From Polynucleobacter sp. MWH-Loch1C5 (GTDB lineage: Bacteria > Pseudomonadota > Gammaproteobacteria > Burkholderiales > Burkholderiaceae), in NCBI RefSeq assembly GCF_018881775.1, contig NZ_JACVPR010000001.1, forward strand, positions 744,001 to 808,000: a stretch of 64,000 nt of DNA, written 5' to 3'. The notes under the pieces were generated by a model. That model did not search any database. It worked only from the letters and a program-made list of their open reading frames with translations, and was not told where the DNA came from. Below are positions 23,987-37,360 of the stretch, piece after piece (position 1 is the first letter of the stretch; every line of letters begins with the position of its first letter). The position numbers and the translations under genes were made by a program.

Positions 23987-24012
23987 TTCCAGCTTTTTCA
24001 GCTGGAAAGCCC
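23987..24012 (-). promoter_or_regulatory. Start-site module and 5' leader hairpin before rplC
   Basis: GGGCTTTCCA (24012-24003) begins three bases after the -10 box. It runs into an 8-bp hairpin TTCCAGCT/AGCTGGAA with a 5-base loop (23987-24007). The geometry matches the spc leader. Confidence 0.6.
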
Positions 24013-24015
24013 ACT

Positions 24016-24044
24016 ATTGTAGCGTCTTTTTAGGACTTCTGCAA
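24016..24044 (-). promoter_or_regulatory. Promoter for rplC and the downstream S10 operon genes
   Basis: -35 TTGCAG (24044-24039), 17-base spacer, -10 TACAAT (24021-24016), then a G-rich discriminator AGTGGGC. Spacing is ideal for sigma-70. Confidence 0.72.
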
Positions 24045-24065
24045 TAGCAGACGAATTCTCAATGC

Positions 24066-24377
24066 TTATTGCAACTTGATTTCTACGTCTACGCCCGCTG
24101 GTAAATCCAACTTCATGAGGGCATCTACTGTCTTTTCAGTAGGATCAACGATATCCATCAAACGCAAATGTGTACGAATCTCCAACTGGTCACGTGAAGT
24201 TTTGTTCACGTGTGGTGAGCGCAAAATGTCAAAACGCTCAATACGAGTTGGCAATGGTACTGGGCCCTTAACAACAGCACCGGTACGCTTAGCTGTATCA
24301 ACGATTTCAGCAGCCGACTGGTCGATTAAGCGATAGTCAAATGCTTTTAAACGAATACGAATTTTTTGGTTTTGCAT
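24066..24377 (-). CDS. rpsJ: 30S ribosomal protein S10 (NusE)
   Basis: S10 (103 residues) is a 30S head protein and also the NusE antitermination factor that pairs with NusB on boxA. It begins [20 protein letters not shown] and contains [20 protein letters not shown] and [19 protein letters not shown]. It stands between tuf and the rplC promoter. BoxA elements that would recruit it are visible in the rrn operon of this window. Confidence 0.98.
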   Translation of the reverse strand: MQNQKIRIRLKAFDYRLIDQSAAEIVDTAKRTGAVVKGPVPLPTRIERFDILRSPHVNKTSRDQLEIRTHLRLMDIVDPTEKTVDALMKLDLPAGVDVEIKLQ

Positions 24378-24427
24378 GTTTTATCCTAAAGAGCAATGCG
24401 ATGTTGGCGCGGTATTTCTAAAGAGCG

Positions 24428-24454
24428 CGGTGGTGTGCAACATTCACACCACCG
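24428..24454 (-). promoter_or_regulatory. Perfect 10-bp hairpin between tuf and rpsJ
   Basis: CGGTGGTGTG / CACACCACCG with a 7-base loop. In the minus-strand transcript it is followed by GCGCTCTTT, not a full U-run, so it may be a partial terminator or processing site. Confidence 0.5.
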
Positions 24455-24470
24455 TGTTTGCAAAAACTAA

Positions 24471-25661
<1,191 letters not shown>

Positions 25662-25695
25662 TTTTATCTACCTCTATCTCTAATATGTTGAAAGG

Positions 25696-27798
25696 TTATT
25701 TTGTCTTTGCTGCAATCACAGCGTCTGCAACGTTCTTAGGTGCTTCAGCATAATGCTTAAACTCCATGGTGTAAGTTGCACGACCTTGTGTTAATGAACG
25801 CAAGCCTGTTGAGTAGCCAAACATTTCTGCCAAAGGAACTTCGGCGCGAACAATCTTGCCACCACCAGGAATGTCATCCATACCTTGCAACATACCGCGA
25901 CGAGATGACAAGTCACCCATCACGTTACCCATGAAATCTTCTGGGGTCTCAACTTCAACCGCCATCATTGGCTCTAGCAAAACGGGGCTTGCTTTACGCA
26001 TACCGTCTTTAAACGCCATCGAACCAGCCATCTTAAATGCGTTTTCATTCGAGTCCACATCATGGTATGAACCGAAGAACAGGGTGACTTTGATATCAAC
26101 CACTGGGTAACCGGCCAACACACCATTATTGAGTGTCTCTTGAATACCTTTATCAACTGCAGGAATGTATTCACGTGGAACCACACCGCCTTTGATCGCG
26201 TCAACGAATTCGTAACCCTTGCCTGGCTCTTGTGGTTCTAACTTCAAAACCACGTGACCGTATTGACCACGACCACCAGACTGTTTAACGAACTTGCCTT
26301 CGATTTCTTCACAAACTTTACGAATCGTTTCACGGTAGGCCACCTGTGGTTTACCAACAGTTGCCTCAACACCGAATTCACGCTTCATACGGTCCACAAT
26401 AATTTCAAGGTGTAATTCACCCATACCTGAAATAATTGTTTGACCAGATTCTTCGTCTGTCTTGACGCGGAAAGAAGGATCTTCTTGTGCCAAACGGTTC
26501 AAAGCCAAGCCCATCTTTTCTTGGTCAGCTTTTGTCTTTGGCTCAACCGCCTGAGAAATCACAGGCTCTGGGAACTCCATGCGCTCCAATACGATGATGC
26601 TGTCTGGATCACACAATGTTTCACCGGTTGTCGCTTCTTTCAAGCCCACCGCAGCTGCGATGTCGCCCGCACGAACTTCTTTAATTTCTTCACGTTGGTT
26701 CGCATGCATCTGGAGCAAACGACCGATACGCTCTTTCTTACCCTTGATTGGGTTGTAAATCGTATCGCCAGAATTCACCACACCAGAATAGACACGGAAG
26801 AAGATGAGCTGACCAACGAATGGGTCTGTCATGATCTTAAATGCCAAGGCAGAGAACTTTTCATCATCGCTGGCTTTACGCTCAGCTTCTGAACCATCTT
26901 CCAACTCACCCTTCACAGGAGGAATATCTACTGGAGATGGCATGTACTCAACCACTGCGTCCAACATAGCCTGAACACCTTTGTTCTTAAACGCTGTACC
27001 ACACATCATCGGCACAATTTCACCGGCGATCGTACGGTTACGCAAGGCTTGCTTAATTTCTTCCTCAGACAAGCCTTCGCCGCCTAAGTATTTATCCATC
27101 AATTCCTCAGATGATTCAGCCGCAGCTTCGACCATCTTTTCGCGCCACTCTTCAGCTTGAGCTTGGAGTTCTGCAGGAATATCTTCGTAGGTGAACTTTG
27201 TACCTTGTGAAGCGTCATCCCAAAGGATAGCTTTCATCTTCACCAAATCCACAACGCCTTTGAAGTTTTCTTCAGCACCGATAGGAATCTGGATAGGTAC
27301 TGGATTAGCTTTCAAACGAGTACGCATCTGGTCGTACACTTTGAAGAAGTTGGCACCGGTACGGTCCATCTTGTTCACGAAAGCCAAACGCGGTACACGA
27401 TATTTGTTAGCCTGACGCCATACTGTCTCTGACTGTGGCTGAACACCACCTACAGCACAGTAAACCATACAAGCACCATCCAAAACACGCATAGAACGCT
27501 CAACTTCGATGGTGAAGTCAACGTGTCCTGGTGTATCGATGATGTTGATACGGTGCTCAGGGAAATTGCCGGCCATACCTTTCCAGAAAGCTGTTGTAGC
27601 CGCTGAAGTAATAGTAATACCGCGCTCTTGTTCCTGTTCCATCCAGTCCATCGTGGCGGCGCCATCATGCACCTCACCAATCTTATGGTTCACACCGGTG
27701 TAGAACAAAATACGTTCGGTTGTTGTAGTCTTACCCGCATCAATATGTGCGGAAATACCAATATTGCGATAACGCTCAATAGGGGTTTTACGTGCCAC
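25696..27798 (-). CDS. fusA: Elongation factor G
   Basis: EF-G (700 residues) drives translocation and, with RRF, ribosome recycling. The G domain shows [19 protein letters not shown] near residue 17, the DTPGHVDF switch and NKMDR. Later segments include [20 protein letters not shown] in domain III and the domain IV tip region [15 protein letters not shown]. It lies 24 bases after rpsG in the str operon. Confidence 0.98.
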   Translation of the reverse strand: MARKTPIERYRNIGISAHIDAGKTTTTERILFYTGVNHKIGEVHDGAATMDWMEQEQERGITITSAATTAFWKGMAGNFPEHRINIIDTPGHVDFTIEVERSMRVLDGACMVYCAVGGVQPQSETVWRQANKYRVPRLAFVNKMDRTGANFFKVYDQMRTRLKANPVPIQIPIGAEENFKGVVDLVKMKAILWDDASQGTKFTYEDIPAELQAQAEEWREKMVEAAAESSEELMDKYLGGEGLSEEEIKQALRNRTIAGEIVPMMCGTAFKNKGVQAMLDAVVEYMPSPVDIPPVKGELEDGSEAERKASDDEKFSALAFKIMTDPFVGQLIFFRVYSGVVNSGDTIYNPIKGKKERIGRLLQMHANQREEIKEVRAGDIAAAVGLKEATTGETLCDPDSIIVLERMEFPEPVISQAVEPKTKADQEKMGLALNRLAQEDPSFRVKTDEESGQTIISGMGELHLEIIVDRMKREFGVEATVGKPQVAYRETIRKVCEEIEGKFVKQSGGRGQYGHVVLKLEPQEPGKGYEFVDAIKGGVVPREYIPAVDKGIQETLNNGVLAGYPVVDIKVTLFFGSYHDVDSNENAFKMAGSMAFKDGMRKASPVLLEPMMAVEVETPEDFMGNVMGDLSSRRGMLQGMDDIPGGGKIVRAEVPLAEMFGYSTGLRSLTQGRATYTMEFKHYAEAPKNVADAVIAAKTK

Positions 27799-27822
27799 AG
27801 TGTCCTCTTTATCTCTGAGCGG

Positions 27823-28293
27823 TTAGAAACGGAAATGGGAGAAGGCTTTATTCGCCTCAGCCATACGGTGAACTTCGTCACGTTTTTTCATGGCACCGCC
27901 ACGACCTTCGGACGCTTCGATCAATTCATTAGCCAAACGCTGGGCCATTGATTTTTCGCTACGCTTTTTAGCTGCTTCACGCAACCAACGCATAGCCAAG
28001 GCCAAACGACGTGATGGACGTACCTCTACAGGCACCTGGTAGTTTGCACCACCTACACGACGGCTCTTCACCTCAACGATAGGCTTAACATTACCCATGG
28101 CTGTGGCAAACACCTCGAGAGGCTCTTTATTTGCTTTTTTCTCAATGTGCTCAAAGGCACCATAGACGATACGTTCTGCAACGGATTTCTTACCGTCTAA
28201 CATCAAAACGTTCATGAATTTTGCGACTTCTACGTTCCCAAATTTTGGGTCTGGCAGAATCTCACGCTTCGGTACTTCGCGACGACGCGGCAT
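27823..28293 (-). CDS. rpsG: 30S ribosomal protein S7
   Basis: S7 (156 residues) organises the 30S head and represses the str operon in E. coli. It begins [20 protein letters not shown] and contains [20 protein letters not shown] and the end [13 protein letters not shown]. The 131-base gap upstream is highly structured and listed separately. Confidence 0.98.
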   Translation of the reverse strand: MPRRREVPKREILPDPKFGNVEVAKFMNVLMLDGKKSVAERIVYGAFEHIEKKANKEPLEVFATAMGNVKPIVEVKSRRVGGANYQVPVEVRPSRRLALAMRWLREAAKKRSEKSMAQRLANELIEASEGRGGAMKKRDEVHRMAEANKAFSHFRF

Positions 28294-28318
28294 TGCAACT
28301 CCTAATTGTCATTCAGTT

Positions 28319-28406
28319 GGGGACCATTCCCCGAGTTACTCAACTAACTGGGCTTGACGCCCAGCCGAAGTAACCACTTACTTGGTTAGCCTATATTGGA
28401 CTAACC
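28319..28406 (-). promoter_or_regulatory. Structured rpsL-rpsG intercistronic region (candidate S7 binding site)
   Basis: Three consecutive stems lie in the gap: GGTTAGCC/GG-A-CTAACC (28384-28406, one bulge), CTGGGC/GCCCAG (28348-28364, 5-base loop) and GGGGA/TCCCC (28319-28332, 4-base loop). In E. coli S7 represses translation by binding the S12-S7 intercistronic region. The same position and rich folding suggest, but do not prove, the same control. Confidence 0.5.
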
Positions 28407-28424
28407 CCCATGCTAATTTGGCGA

Positions 28425-28802
28425 TTAAGCCTTCTTAGCGCGCTTCGCACCATACTTGGAGCGAGCTTGTTTACGGTCTTTAACACCTTGAAGGTCCAAA
28501 GAACCACGTACGATGTGATAACGCACACCTGGCAAGTCTTTCACACGACCGCCACGGATCAATACCACTGAGTGCTCCTGCAAATTGTGGCCTTCACCAC
28601 CGATGTAGGAAATCACCTCAAAACCATTCGTCAAGCGTACTTTAGCTACTTTACGAAGCGCTGAGTTTGGCTTCTTAGGAGTAGTTGTATATACGCGAGT
28701 ACATACGCCACGGCGCTGAGGACAGTTCTCCAGCGCAGGGCTTTTACTTTTAATAATCTCAGAAGTACGAGGCTTTCTGAGTAACTGATTAATTGTTGGC
28801 AT
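28425..28802 (-). CDS. rpsL: 30S ribosomal protein S12
   Basis: S12 (125 residues) shapes the decoding centre. It begins [20 protein letters not shown] and contains [20 protein letters not shown], the loop with the streptomycin-related lysine, and [26 protein letters not shown] sequence ([13 protein letters not shown]). The second conserved lysine, in RVKDLPG, is also wild type. It is first in the str operon. Confidence 0.98.
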   Translation of the reverse strand: MPTINQLLRKPRTSEIIKSKSPALENCPQRRGVCTRVYTTTPKKPNSALRKVAKVRLTNGFEVISYIGGEGHNLQEHSVVLIRGGRVKDLPGVRYHIVRGSLDLQGVKDRKQARSKYGAKRAKKA

Positions 28803-28849
28803 AACTTACTTTCAAGGCAGAAAATTCTGCAGTTTCCAAAGAACTCGAC

Positions 28850-28878
28850 ATTCTAGACTGCCGAGCCCATCTCGTCAA
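28850..28878 (-). promoter_or_regulatory. str operon promoter (rpsL)
   Basis: -35 TTGACG (28878-28873), 17-base spacer, -10 TAGAAT (28855-28850). The leader to the rpsL start is about 40 bases and has a small GCAGAA/TTCTGC hairpin. The promoter is partly embedded in a long inverted repeat, reported as a finding. Confidence 0.78.
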
Positions 28879-28893
28879 GCAAGATGAACTCGG
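28861..28893 (-). promoter_or_regulatory. Inverted repeat after rpoC overlapping the str promoter
   Basis: CCGAGTTCATCT / AGATGGGCTCGG forms a 12-bp stem (ten Watson-Crick pairs, two G-U pairs in RNA) with a 9-base loop. No U-run follows, so it resembles a processing or pausing stem rather than an intrinsic terminator. Confidence 0.5.
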
Positions 28894-28906
28894 CTCTATC
28901 TGTCCC

Positions 28907-31900
28907 TTATTCGGCACTCTCTGATGACTCAGAAGCGCTGGTTTCTTCAGCCTTTGCTTCCTCAGCAGCAATCATCTCAGCACGCTCACGGTCCAATTGT
29001 TCGCGCACTTTGCGAGCGCGGCGATAGGCCAAACCAGTACCGGCTGGGATGAGGCGACCAATAATGACGTTCTCTTTGAGACCGCGCAGACTGTCGACCT
29101 TGCCCATAATCGCGGCTTCGGTAAGAACACGAGTTGTTTCTTGGAAAGACGCCGCAGAGATAAAGCTGTCGGTCGACAAAGAAGCCTTCGTAATACCCAA
29201 GAGGATATTGTCATAGAGGGCTGGTCTTTGACCTGCAGCAATCACGCGATCGTTCTCATCTAACAACTCAGATCTTTCAACCTGCTCACCTGTGATGAAC
29301 TTGGTATCACCCGCATCGGTAATCTGAACACGACGCAACATCTGACGCACAATCACCTCGATGTGCTTGTCGTTGATCTTCACACCCTGCAAACGGTACA
29401 CGTCCTGAACTTCATCAACGATGTAACGCGCTAGCTCTTCAACACCCTTCAGACGCAAGATGTCATGTGGGTCCGCAGGACCTTCAACGATCATCTCACC
29501 CTTATTCACAACTTGACCGTCGTGAACGAGGATTTGCTTTTCCTTCGGAATCAAGAACTCATGTGACTCACCATCCATGTCGGTAATCACCAAACGCTGT
29601 TTACCTTTGGTTTCTTTACCGAATGACACAGTACCTGTCACTTTTGCCAAGATCGCTGCGTCTTTTGGTGAACGCGCTTCGAACAATTCGGCCACACGTG
29701 GCAAACCGCCTGTAATATCGCGAGTCTTTTGCGCTTCGATTGGAATACGGGCCAAGACTTCACCAACAGCGACTGTTTGACCATCTTTAACAGTAATCAA
29801 AGCACCCACTTGCAAACCAATGGTCACTGGATGATCAGTACCGGCAATGCGAACTTCTTCACCAGAGGCATCAAAGAGTTTGATCAAAGGACGGACGCCT
29901 TTGCTTGCTGCGCTACGACGTTTACCGTCAATCACAACGAGCGTTGATAAGCCGGTCACTTCGTCTACTTGTTTAGCAACTGTTACGCCTTCTTCAACGT
30001 TTTCGAAACGAATCACACCGGCATACTCAGTGATGATTGGGCGAGTCAATGGATCCCATGTCGCTAATGTGGCGCCCGCTTTAACCGTAGCACCTTCTTT
30101 GAGCAACAAAGTTGCACCGTATGGAACCTTGTGACGCTCACGCTCACGACCATGATCATCCGTAATCAAAGCTTCACCCGAACGAGAAATCACGACCATC
30201 TCATTCTTAGCATTGAGTACAAAACGCATGGTTGGTGTAAAGCGCAAGATACCGTTTGACTTGGCTTCAACGTTATTCGCAACAGCAGCACGCGAAGCCG
30301 CACCACCGATGTGGAACGTACGCATTGTCAACTGTGTACCTGGTTCACCGATAGACTGTGCAGCAATCACACCGACAGCCTCACCAGAGTTCACCATCGT
30401 GCCACGACCTAAATCACGGCCGTAACACTTCGCACACAAACCGTAGCGAGTAGCACATGACAATGGTGTGCGAACCTTCACCTCATCAATACCTAAAGAA
30501 TCGATGAGATCTACATCATCTTCGCCCAACATCGTGCCATCTTTAATGACGACTTCCTGGTTATCAGGATTGATGACATCACCCACACAGACACGACCTA
30601 AGATTCTGTCGCGCAATGCTTCAATGACTTCACCGCCCTCAACCAAGGCCTTCATCGATACGCCATTAGTTGTACCGCAGTCATCTTCAACCACGACCAA
30701 GTCTTGAGTCACATCAACCAAACGACGTGTCAAATAACCTGAGTTCGCTGTTTTCAACGCTGTATCAGCCAAACCTTTACGTGCGCCGTGTGTTGAAATG
30801 AAGTACTGCAACACGTTCAAGCCTTCACGGAAGTTCGCTGTAATTGGCGTTTCAATAATGGAGCCGTCTGGTTTAGCCATCAGGCCACGCATACCAGCCA
30901 ACTGACGAATCTGAGCGGCAGAACCACGGGCACCAGAGTCAGCCATCATGTAAATTGCATTGAAAGACTCTTGCTTAACAGTCTTGCCATTACGGTCAAC
31001 CACGTCTTCTTGCGATAACTGCTCCATCATCGCCTTACCTACCTGGTCACCGGCTGCGCCCCAAATATCAACCACGTTGTTATAACGCTCTTGATTGGTC
31101 ACCAAGCCAGACATAAACTGCTTGTCATACTCTTTTACCTTGCCAGCCGCATCAGAAATAATTTTCTCTTTCTGAGCTGGGATCAACATATCGTCAATCG
31201 CAATTGAGATACCCGCGCGCGTCGCTAAGCGGAAACCAGATTGCAAAAGCTTATCTGCAAAAATCACGGTTTCTCTTAAGCCACACTTGCGGAATGACAA
31301 GTTAATCAAGCGAGAAATTTCTTTCTTCTTGAGAGTCTTGTTGATGCTGTCAAATGGCATGCCCTTTGGCAGAATCTCTGACAACATTGCGCGACCCACT
31401 GTCGTATGGCGCAAAGTAGTAATCTTCTTAAAGCGCGCGTCGCCTTCCGCATTCTTATCAACAACTTCGTATTCATTAATACGAACCGCAATACGCGTAG
31501 CAAGCTCAACTTGACCGTTTTCATAAGCACGGATCACTTCACCGACATCAGCAAAGACCATACCTTCACCCTTGCCGTTAATCTTTTCACGGGTGGTGTA
31601 GTAAAGACCCAAAACGATATCTTGTGAAGGAACAATAGACGGCTCACCGTTAGCAGGGAACAAAATATTGTTCGAAGCCAACATCAAAGTACGAGCTTCC
31701 ATTTGTGCTTCGAGTGACAAAGGTACGTGTACGGCCATTTGGTCACCGTCAAAGTCAGCGTTGAACGCCGCACAAACGAGAGGGTGCAACTGGATCGCTT
31801 TACCTTCGATCAACATCGGCTCAAAAGCCTGAATACCTAAACGGTGCAATGTTGGCGCACGGTTGAGCATCACTGGGTGCTCACGAATCACTTCTTCCAA

Positions 31901-33145
31901 GATATCCCAAACGATTGGCGTTTGGTTTTCAACCTCTTTCTTGGCAGCCTTGATCGTTGTAGCAATACCCAATGTCTCAAGCTTATTGAAAATAAATGGC
32001 TTGAATAATTCCAAAGCCATTAACTTTGGCAAACCGCACTGATGTAGCTTGAGTGTTGGGCCCACCACGATCACTGAACGACCAGAGTAGTCCACGCGCT
32101 TACCGAGCAAGTTCTGACGGAAACGACCACCCTTACCTTTGATCATCTCTGCCAATGACTTCAATGGGCGCTTGTTAGCACCTGTCATGGCCTTACCGCG
32201 ACGACCGTTATCTAAGAGCGAGTCAACCGCTTCTTGCAACATACGCTTTTCGTTACGCACGATGATTTCTGGTGCACGCAACTCCAATAAACGCTTCAAA
32301 CGATTGTTACGGTTAATAACGCGACGATATAAATCGTTTAAGTCTGAAGTAGCAAAGCGACCGCCATCCAAAGGCACCAATGGGCGCAACTCAGGTGGCA
32401 ATACTGGCAACACTTCCATGATCATCCAGTCAGGCTTAATCCCTGAACGCTGGAACGCCTCAAGCACTTTTAAGCGCTTAGCGTATTTTTTGATCTTGGC
32501 TTCGCTGCCTGTTGCTTTCAAATCAGCGCGCAATACTTCTACTTCACGATCAATATCAATCGTACGCAATAGTTCACGAACACCTTCTGCACCCATAATG
32601 GCTGTGAAAGCACCGTCACCAAATTCTTCTAATTTGGCGTAATACTCATCTTCAGACATGATTTGACCGCGACGCATAGCGCCTTCAGGCGTTAAACCTG
32701 GATCAACAATCACATATGCTTCAAAGTAAAGAACACGTTCGATATCACGCAAAGTCATATCCAAGACCATGCCCAAACGGGATGGCAATGACTTCAAGAA
32801 CCAAATGTGTGCTACTGGAGCCGCCAACTCAATATGGCCCATGCGCTCACGACGCACTTTAGCGAGAGTGACTTCAACACCGCACTTCTCACAAATCACG
32901 CCGCGATACTTCAGGCGCTTGTACTTGCCGCACAAGCACTCATAGTCCTTAATCGGGCCAAAGATCTTGGCACAAAACAGACCATCACGCTCAGGCTTGA
33001 AGGTGCGATAGTTAATCGTTTCAGGTTTACGAACTTCACCATAAGACCATGAACGGATCTTCTCTGGCGAAGCTAAACCAATCTTGATGGCGTCAAACTG
33101 CTCTTCGCCATGTGTTTGCTTAAATAGATCGAGCAATGCTTTCAT
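28907..33145 (-). CDS. rpoC: RNA polymerase beta' subunit
   Basis: This 1412-residue catalytic subunit has the N-terminal zinc site C70, C72, C85, C88, the catalytic [12 protein letters not shown] loop with three aspartates that hold magnesium, and the second zinc region [11 protein letters not shown] in the C-terminal third. [16 protein letters not shown] marks the trigger-loop region. An upstream in-frame ATG at 33166 adds seven residues that overlap rpo[11 protein letters not shown] at 33145 is the usual start. The start lies one base after the rpoB stop, implying coupling. Confidence 0.97.
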   Translation of the reverse strand: MKALLDLFKQTHGEEQFDAIKIGLASPEKIRSWSYGEVRKPETINYRTFKPERDGLFCAKIFGPIKDYECLCGKYKRLKYRGVICEKCGVEVTLAKVRRERMGHIELAAPVAHIWFLKSLPSRLGMVLDMTLRDIERVLYFEAYVIVDPGLTPEGAMRRGQIMSEDEYYAKLEEFGDGAFTAIMGAEGVRELLRTIDIDREVEVLRADLKATGSEAKIKKYAKRLKVLEAFQRSGIKPDWMIMEVLPVLPPELRPLVPLDGGRFATSDLNDLYRRVINRNNRLKRLLELRAPEIIVRNEKRMLQEAVDSLLDNGRRGKAMTGANKRPLKSLAEMIKGKGGRFRQNLLGKRVDYSGRSVIVVGPTLKLHQCGLPKLMALELFKPFIFNKLETLGIATTIKAAKKEVENQTPIVWDILEEVIREHPVMLNRAPTLHRLGIQAFEPMLIEGKAIQLHPLVCAAFNADFDGDQMAVHVPLSLEAQMEARTLMLASNNILFPANGEPSIVPSQDIVLGLYYTTREKINGKGEGMVFADVGEVIRAYENGQVELATRIAVRINEYEVVDKNAEGDARFKKITTLRHTTVGRAMLSEILPKGMPFDSINKTLKKKEISRLINLSFRKCGLRETVIFADKLLQSGFRLATRAGISIAIDDMLIPAQKEKIISDAAGKVKEYDKQFMSGLVTNQERYNNVVDIWGAAGDQVGKAMMEQLSQEDVVDRNGKTVKQESFNAIYMMADSGARGSAAQIRQLAGMRGLMAKPDGSIIETPITANFREGLNVLQYFISTHGARKGLADTALKTANSGYLTRRLVDVTQDLVVVEDDCGTTNGVSMKALVEGGEVIEALRDRILGRVCVGDVINPDNQEVVIKDGTMLGEDDVDLIDSLGIDEVKVRTPLSCATRYGLCAKCYGRDLGRGTMVNSGEAVGVIAAQSIGEPGTQLTMRTFHIGGAASRAAVANNVEAKSNGILRFTPTMRFVLNAKNEMVVISRSGEALITDDHGRERERHKVPYGATLLLKEGATVKAGATLATWDPLTRPIITEYAGVIRFENVEEGVTVAKQVDEVTGLSTLVVIDGKRRSAASKGVRPLIKLFDASGEEVRIAGTDHPVTIGLQVGALITVKDGQTVAVGEVLARIPIEAQKTRDITGGLPRVAELFEARSPKDAAILAKVTGTVSFGKETKGKQRLVITDMDGESHEFLIPKEKQILVHDGQVVNKGEMIVEGPADPHDILRLKGVEELARYIVDEVQDVYRLQGVKINDKHIEVIVRQMLRRVQITDAGDTKFITGEQVERSELLDENDRVIAAGQRPALYDNILLGITKASLSTDSFISAASFQETTRVLTEAAIMGKVDSLRGLKENVIIGRLIPAGTGLAYRRARKVREQLDRERAEMIAAEEAKAEETSASESSESAE

Positions 33146-33146
33146 A

Positions 33147-36100
33147 TCAGTTGCGCTCCATATCAATGTCGATACCCAACGAACGGATTTCTTTCACCAG
33201 AACGTTGAATGATTCAGGCATACCAGCATCAATGCTGTGTTCACCCTTCACGATGTTTTCATAGACCTTCGTTCTACCGTTCACATCATCGGACTTCACA
33301 GTCAACATCTCTTGCAAGACATAAGATGCGCCATACGCTTCGAGAGCCCAAACTTCCATCTCACCAAAACGCTGACCACCGAACTGAGCCTTACCACCCA
33401 ATGGCTGTTGTGTCACCAATGAGTATGGGCCAGTTGAACGAGCGTGCATCTTGTCATCGACTAAGTGATGGAGCTTCAGAACGTGCATCACACCAACAGT
33501 CACAGGACGCTCAAACGCATCGCCTGTACGACCGTCAAACAAAGTTGTTTGCTGACGTGATGGCGTCATACCCAAATCTTTAGCTACATTCTCTGGGTAA
33601 GCCATTTCCAACATCTTGCCAATTTCACCCTCAGTCGCACCATCAAACACTGGTGTTGCGAATGGAGCACCGTCACGCAGATTACTTGCCAACTCAAGAA
33701 CTTGCTCATCACTGAAGCTATCTAAATCTTCTGTGCGACCTGTTTCGTTGTACAACTGCTTCATGAACTTACGTAATTGATCTGCCTTTGCTTGAGCTTT
33801 GAGCATTTCATCAATACGCTTACCAATACCTAAAGCAGCCCAACCTAAGTGAACTTCCAAGATCTGACCCACGTTCATACGTGATGGAACGCCCAATGGG
33901 TTCAATACGATATCAACAGGTGTGCCGTCAGCCATATATGGCATATCTTCTACAGGAGTAATCTTTGAAACCACACCCTTGTTACCGTGACGACCGGCCA
34001 TCTTGTCACCAGGCTGTAAACGACGTTTTACAGCGAGGTAGACCTTGACCATCTTGATCACGCCTGGTGGCAATTCGTCACCTTGTGTCAACTTCTTGCG
34101 CTTCTCTTCAAAAGCTTGATCAAACTGAGTGCGCTTAGCTTCAATCGCCTCTTTGATCGCTTCTACTTGAGCAGCTACGTCTTCGTCTGCTGGACGAATA
34201 TCAAACCAATGATATTTGTCGAGATCAGCCAAGTAGTCCTTAGTGATCTTCGTGCCTTTGGCTAACTTCTTAGGTCCACCATTAGCTACCTTGCCAGACA
34301 AGAGTTTTTCCAAACGACTAAAGGCATCGCCTTCAACAATACGCAACTGGTCATTCAAGTCTTGACGATAGCGCTTGAGCTCTTCATCAATAATGGACTG
34401 TGCACGCGCATCGCGCTCTACACCTTCACGTGTAAAGACCTGGACGTCAATCACCGTACCACTCATACCAGAAGGTACGCGCAAAGAGGTGTCTTTAACG
34501 TCAGATGCTTTTTCACCGAAGATGGCGCGCAATAATTTCTCTTCTGGCGTGAGCTGAGTTTCACCCTTCGGTGTTACCTTACCCACTAAGACGTCGCCCG
34601 CTTCAACTTCAGCACCAATGTAAGTAATACCGCTTTCGTCTAGACGGCCTAATTGGCTTTCTGCCAAATTAGAAATATCACGTGTAATTTCCTCAGGGCC
34701 TAACTTCGTATCACGCGCTACCACAGACAATTCTTCAATATGAATAGATGTGTAACGGTCGTCAGACACTACTTTTTCAGAAATCAAAATGGAGTCTTCG
34801 AAGTTGTAACCGTTCCAAGGCATGAATGCGACAACCATGTTCTGACCCAAGGCCAATTCACCTAAGTCAGTCGATGCGCCGTCAGCAATCACGTCACCAC
34901 GTTGAACCACGTCACCCACCTTAACGATCGGGCGCTGATTAATGTTCGTGTTTTGGTTTGAACGCGTGTACTTAATGAGGTTGTAGATATCTACACCGAC
35001 CTCGCCAGCCGCTGTTTCGTCATCGTTTACACGAATCACGACACGGTTAGCGTCTGCGTAATCGACAACACCACCACGCGTAGCCATCACCACTGTGCCA
35101 GAGTCAATCGCAACCGTACGCTCTAAACCAGTACCTACTAAAGGCTTAGACGCACGCAAACATGGCACCGCTTGACGTTGCATGTTCGCACCCATCAAAG
35201 CACGGTTCGCATCATCGTGCTCCAAGAATGGCACGAGTGAGGCGGCAGCAGAAACAATCTGACTTGGTGCCACGTCGATGTACTGAATACGCTCTGGGCT
35301 AACCATCATTGTTTCGCCGGCTTCACGTGCAGAGACCAACTCATCAGTTAATTTGCCATTCTTATCAATCGAAGCGTTAGCCTGAGCAATCACGTACTTC
35401 GCTTCTTCAATGGCGGATAAGTATTCAACTTGATCAGTCACCTTACCATTCACGACTTTACGATAAGGTGTTTCTAAGAAGCCATGCTCGTTCAAACGTG
35501 CGAACAAAGCCAAAGAGTTGATCAAACCAATGTTTGGACCTTCTGGAGTTTCAATCGGACAAACACGACCATAGTGTGTTGGGTGTACGTCACGGACTTC
35601 AAAGCCAGCGCGCTCACGCGTCAAACCACCTGGGCCCAATGCTGAAATACGACGCTTGTGCGTGATTTCAGATAATGGGTTAGTTTGGTCCATAAACTGA
35701 GACAACTGTGATGAACCGAAGAACTCACGGATCGCAGATGAAATTGGCTTGCTGTTAATCAAGTCGTGCGGCATCAAGTTTTCTGTTTCTGCTTGACCTA
35801 AACGCTCTTTAACAGCGCGCTCAACACGTGACAAACCAGCACGGAATTGATTTTCAGCTAACTCACCAACGCAACGTACGCGACGATTGCCTAAGTGGTC
35901 GATGTCATCCACTTCACCCTTACCGTTACGCAGCGCAACGAGTAATTTGATCGTATCCAAAATGTCTTCGTTCGATAAAACTATCGAACCTTCCATCTCA
36001 ACACGACCTAAACGGCTATTGACCTTCATACGACCTACACGAGACAAGTCATATGACTCTTCGCTGTAGAACAGGCGCTGGAAAAGTGCCTCAACAGCAT

Positions 36101-37247
36101 CTTCTGTCGGTGGCTCACCAGGGCGCATCATGCGATAGATTGCAATACGCGCTGCCATCTGGTCAGCGGTTTCATCAATACGCAATGTTTGAGAAATAAA
36201 TGCACCTTGATCTAAGTCATTGGTGTAAATCGTTTGCAATTCTTTGATGCCAGCTTCTCTTAACTTAGCAATCAATGACTCTGTGATTTCTTCATTGGCC
36301 AAAGCAAGAACTTCACCTGTGTCGCCGTCAACGATATTCTTCGCAATGACACGACCCAAGAGATAGTCATCAGGCACGTTAATGCTTGTTGTTTTAGCAG
36401 CCTCTAAATCACGTACATGCTTAGAGTTGATACGCTTGTCTTTTGCAACAACAACGTTGCCAGACTTATCGGTGATATCAAAACGAGCCACTTCACCTTT
36501 CAAACGATCAGCCACGAATGCCATTTGCGCACCCGCTGCTTGTAATTTGAAAGTATCAAATGCAAAGAAGTTCTCCAAAATCTGCTCGTCGTTCATGCCA
36601 ATTGCTTTGAGCAAAATGGTCACAGGCATCTTACGGCGACGATCGATACGGAAATAAAGAATATCTTTTGGATCAAATTCGAAATCCAACCATGAACCAC
36701 GGTAAGGAATGATTCTGGCTGAGAACAACAACTTACCAGAGCTGTGAGTCTTACCTTTATCGTGTTCGAAGAACACGCCAGGTGAACGGTGCAACTGAGA
36801 CACGATGACACGCTCAGTACCGTTGATCACAAATGAACCTGTATCAGTCATCAATGGGATTTCGCCCATGTAGACTTCTTGCTCTTTAACTTCTTTAACC
36901 TTGCTTGGGTTTTCGCGATCATTAATGATCAAACGTACTTTCGCGCGCAAGGCAGAGTGAAATGTCAAACCACGCTGCTGACATTCTTTGACGTCAAACG
37001 GTGCTGGTGACAAGTTATATTGAACAAACTCCATACGTGCAAAACCATTGTTTGACACGATAGGGAAAATAGATGTGAATGCAGCCTGCAGGCCCTCAGC
37101 TATGCGTGACTGAGCAGGCACATTAGATTGCAGGAATTTTGCGTAAGACTCGATCTGAGTCGTCAACAAGTACGGAACTTGGTGATTATTAGGACGCTTC
37201 GCAAAGCTTTTGCGGATACGCTTGCGTTCGGTGAAGCTATAAGCCAT
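33147..37247 (-). CDS. rpoB: RNA polymerase beta subunit
   Basis: The 1366-residue product begins [20 protein letters not shown], the family N terminus. The rifampicin region is visible as [22 protein letters not shown] followed by [20 protein letters not shown]; its residues match the susceptible wild type. [11 protein letters not shown] and the C-terminal [25 protein letters not shown] segment are also present. The frame stays open to 37337, but the extra 30 residues are not family-like and lie in the structured intergenic region. rpoC follows. Confidence 0.97.
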   Translation of the reverse strand: MAYSFTERKRIRKSFAKRPNNHQVPYLLTTQIESYAKFLQSNVPAQSRIAEGLQAAFTSIFPIVSNNGFARMEFVQYNLSPAPFDVKECQQRGLTFHSALRAKVRLIINDRENPSKVKEVKEQEVYMGEIPLMTDTGSFVINGTERVIVSQLHRSPGVFFEHDKGKTHSSGKLLFSARIIPYRGSWLDFEFDPKDILYFRIDRRRKMPVTILLKAIGMNDEQILENFFAFDTFKLQAAGAQMAFVADRLKGEVARFDITDKSGNVVVAKDKRINSKHVRDLEAAKTTSINVPDDYLLGRVIAKNIVDGDTGEVLALANEEITESLIAKLREAGIKELQTIYTNDLDQGAFISQTLRIDETADQMAARIAIYRMMRPGEPPTEDAVEALFQRLFYSEESYDLSRVGRMKVNSRLGRVEMEGSIVLSNEDILDTIKLLVALRNGKGEVDDIDHLGNRRVRCVGELAENQFRAGLSRVERAVKERLGQAETENLMPHDLINSKPISSAIREFFGSSQLSQFMDQTNPLSEITHKRRISALGPGGLTRERAGFEVRDVHPTHYGRVCPIETPEGPNIGLINSLALFARLNEHGFLETPYRKVVNGKVTDQVEYLSAIEEAKYVIAQANASIDKNGKLTDELVSAREAGETMMVSPERIQYIDVAPSQIVSAAASLVPFLEHDDANRALMGANMQRQAVPCLRASKPLVGTGLERTVAIDSGTVVMATRGGVVDYADANRVVIRVNDDETAAGEVGVDIYNLIKYTRSNQNTNINQRPIVKVGDVVQRGDVIADGASTDLGELALGQNMVVAFMPWNGYNFEDSILISEKVVSDDRYTSIHIEELSVVARDTKLGPEEITRDISNLAESQLGRLDESGITYIGAEVEAGDVLVGKVTPKGETQLTPEEKLLRAIFGEKASDVKDTSLRVPSGMSGTVIDVQVFTREGVERDARAQSIIDEELKRYRQDLNDQLRIVEGDAFSRLEKLLSGKVANGGPKKLAKGTKITKDYLADLDKYHWFDIRPADEDVAAQVEAIKEAIEAKRTQFDQAFEEKRKKLTQGDELPPGVIKMVKVYLAVKRRLQPGDKMAGRHGNKGVVSKITPVEDMPYMADGTPVDIVLNPLGVPSRMNVGQILEVHLGWAALGIGKRIDEMLKAQAKADQLRKFMKQLYNETGRTEDLDSFSDEQVLELASNLRDGAPFATPVFDGATEGEIGKMLEMAYPENVAKDLGMTPSRQQTTLFDGRTGDAFERPVTVGVMHVLKLHHLVDDKMHARSTGPYSLVTQQPLGGKAQFGGQRFGEMEVWALEAYGASYVLQEMLTVKSDDVNGRTKVYENIVKGEHSIDAGMPESFNVLVKEIRSLGIDIDMERN

Positions 37248-37360
37248 GTCATCTCCGAATGTAAGCGACTGAACAGAGATTTGGCGGTTGGCCACTACCA
37301 ACCCTGGCTGACGGTATGCGTTGCATAACCCGACCAAATTTGCCGACTGCAGTCGTATCA

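Noticed and set aside
28972..30707. Antisense open frames along rpoC
   Set aside because: Typical shadows of a long, highly biased coding sequence; no independent start signals or recognisable domains.
37248..37337. 30-residue extension of RpoB
   Set aside because: Not family-like and located in the structured intergenic [13 protein letters not shown] at 37247 is the usual start.
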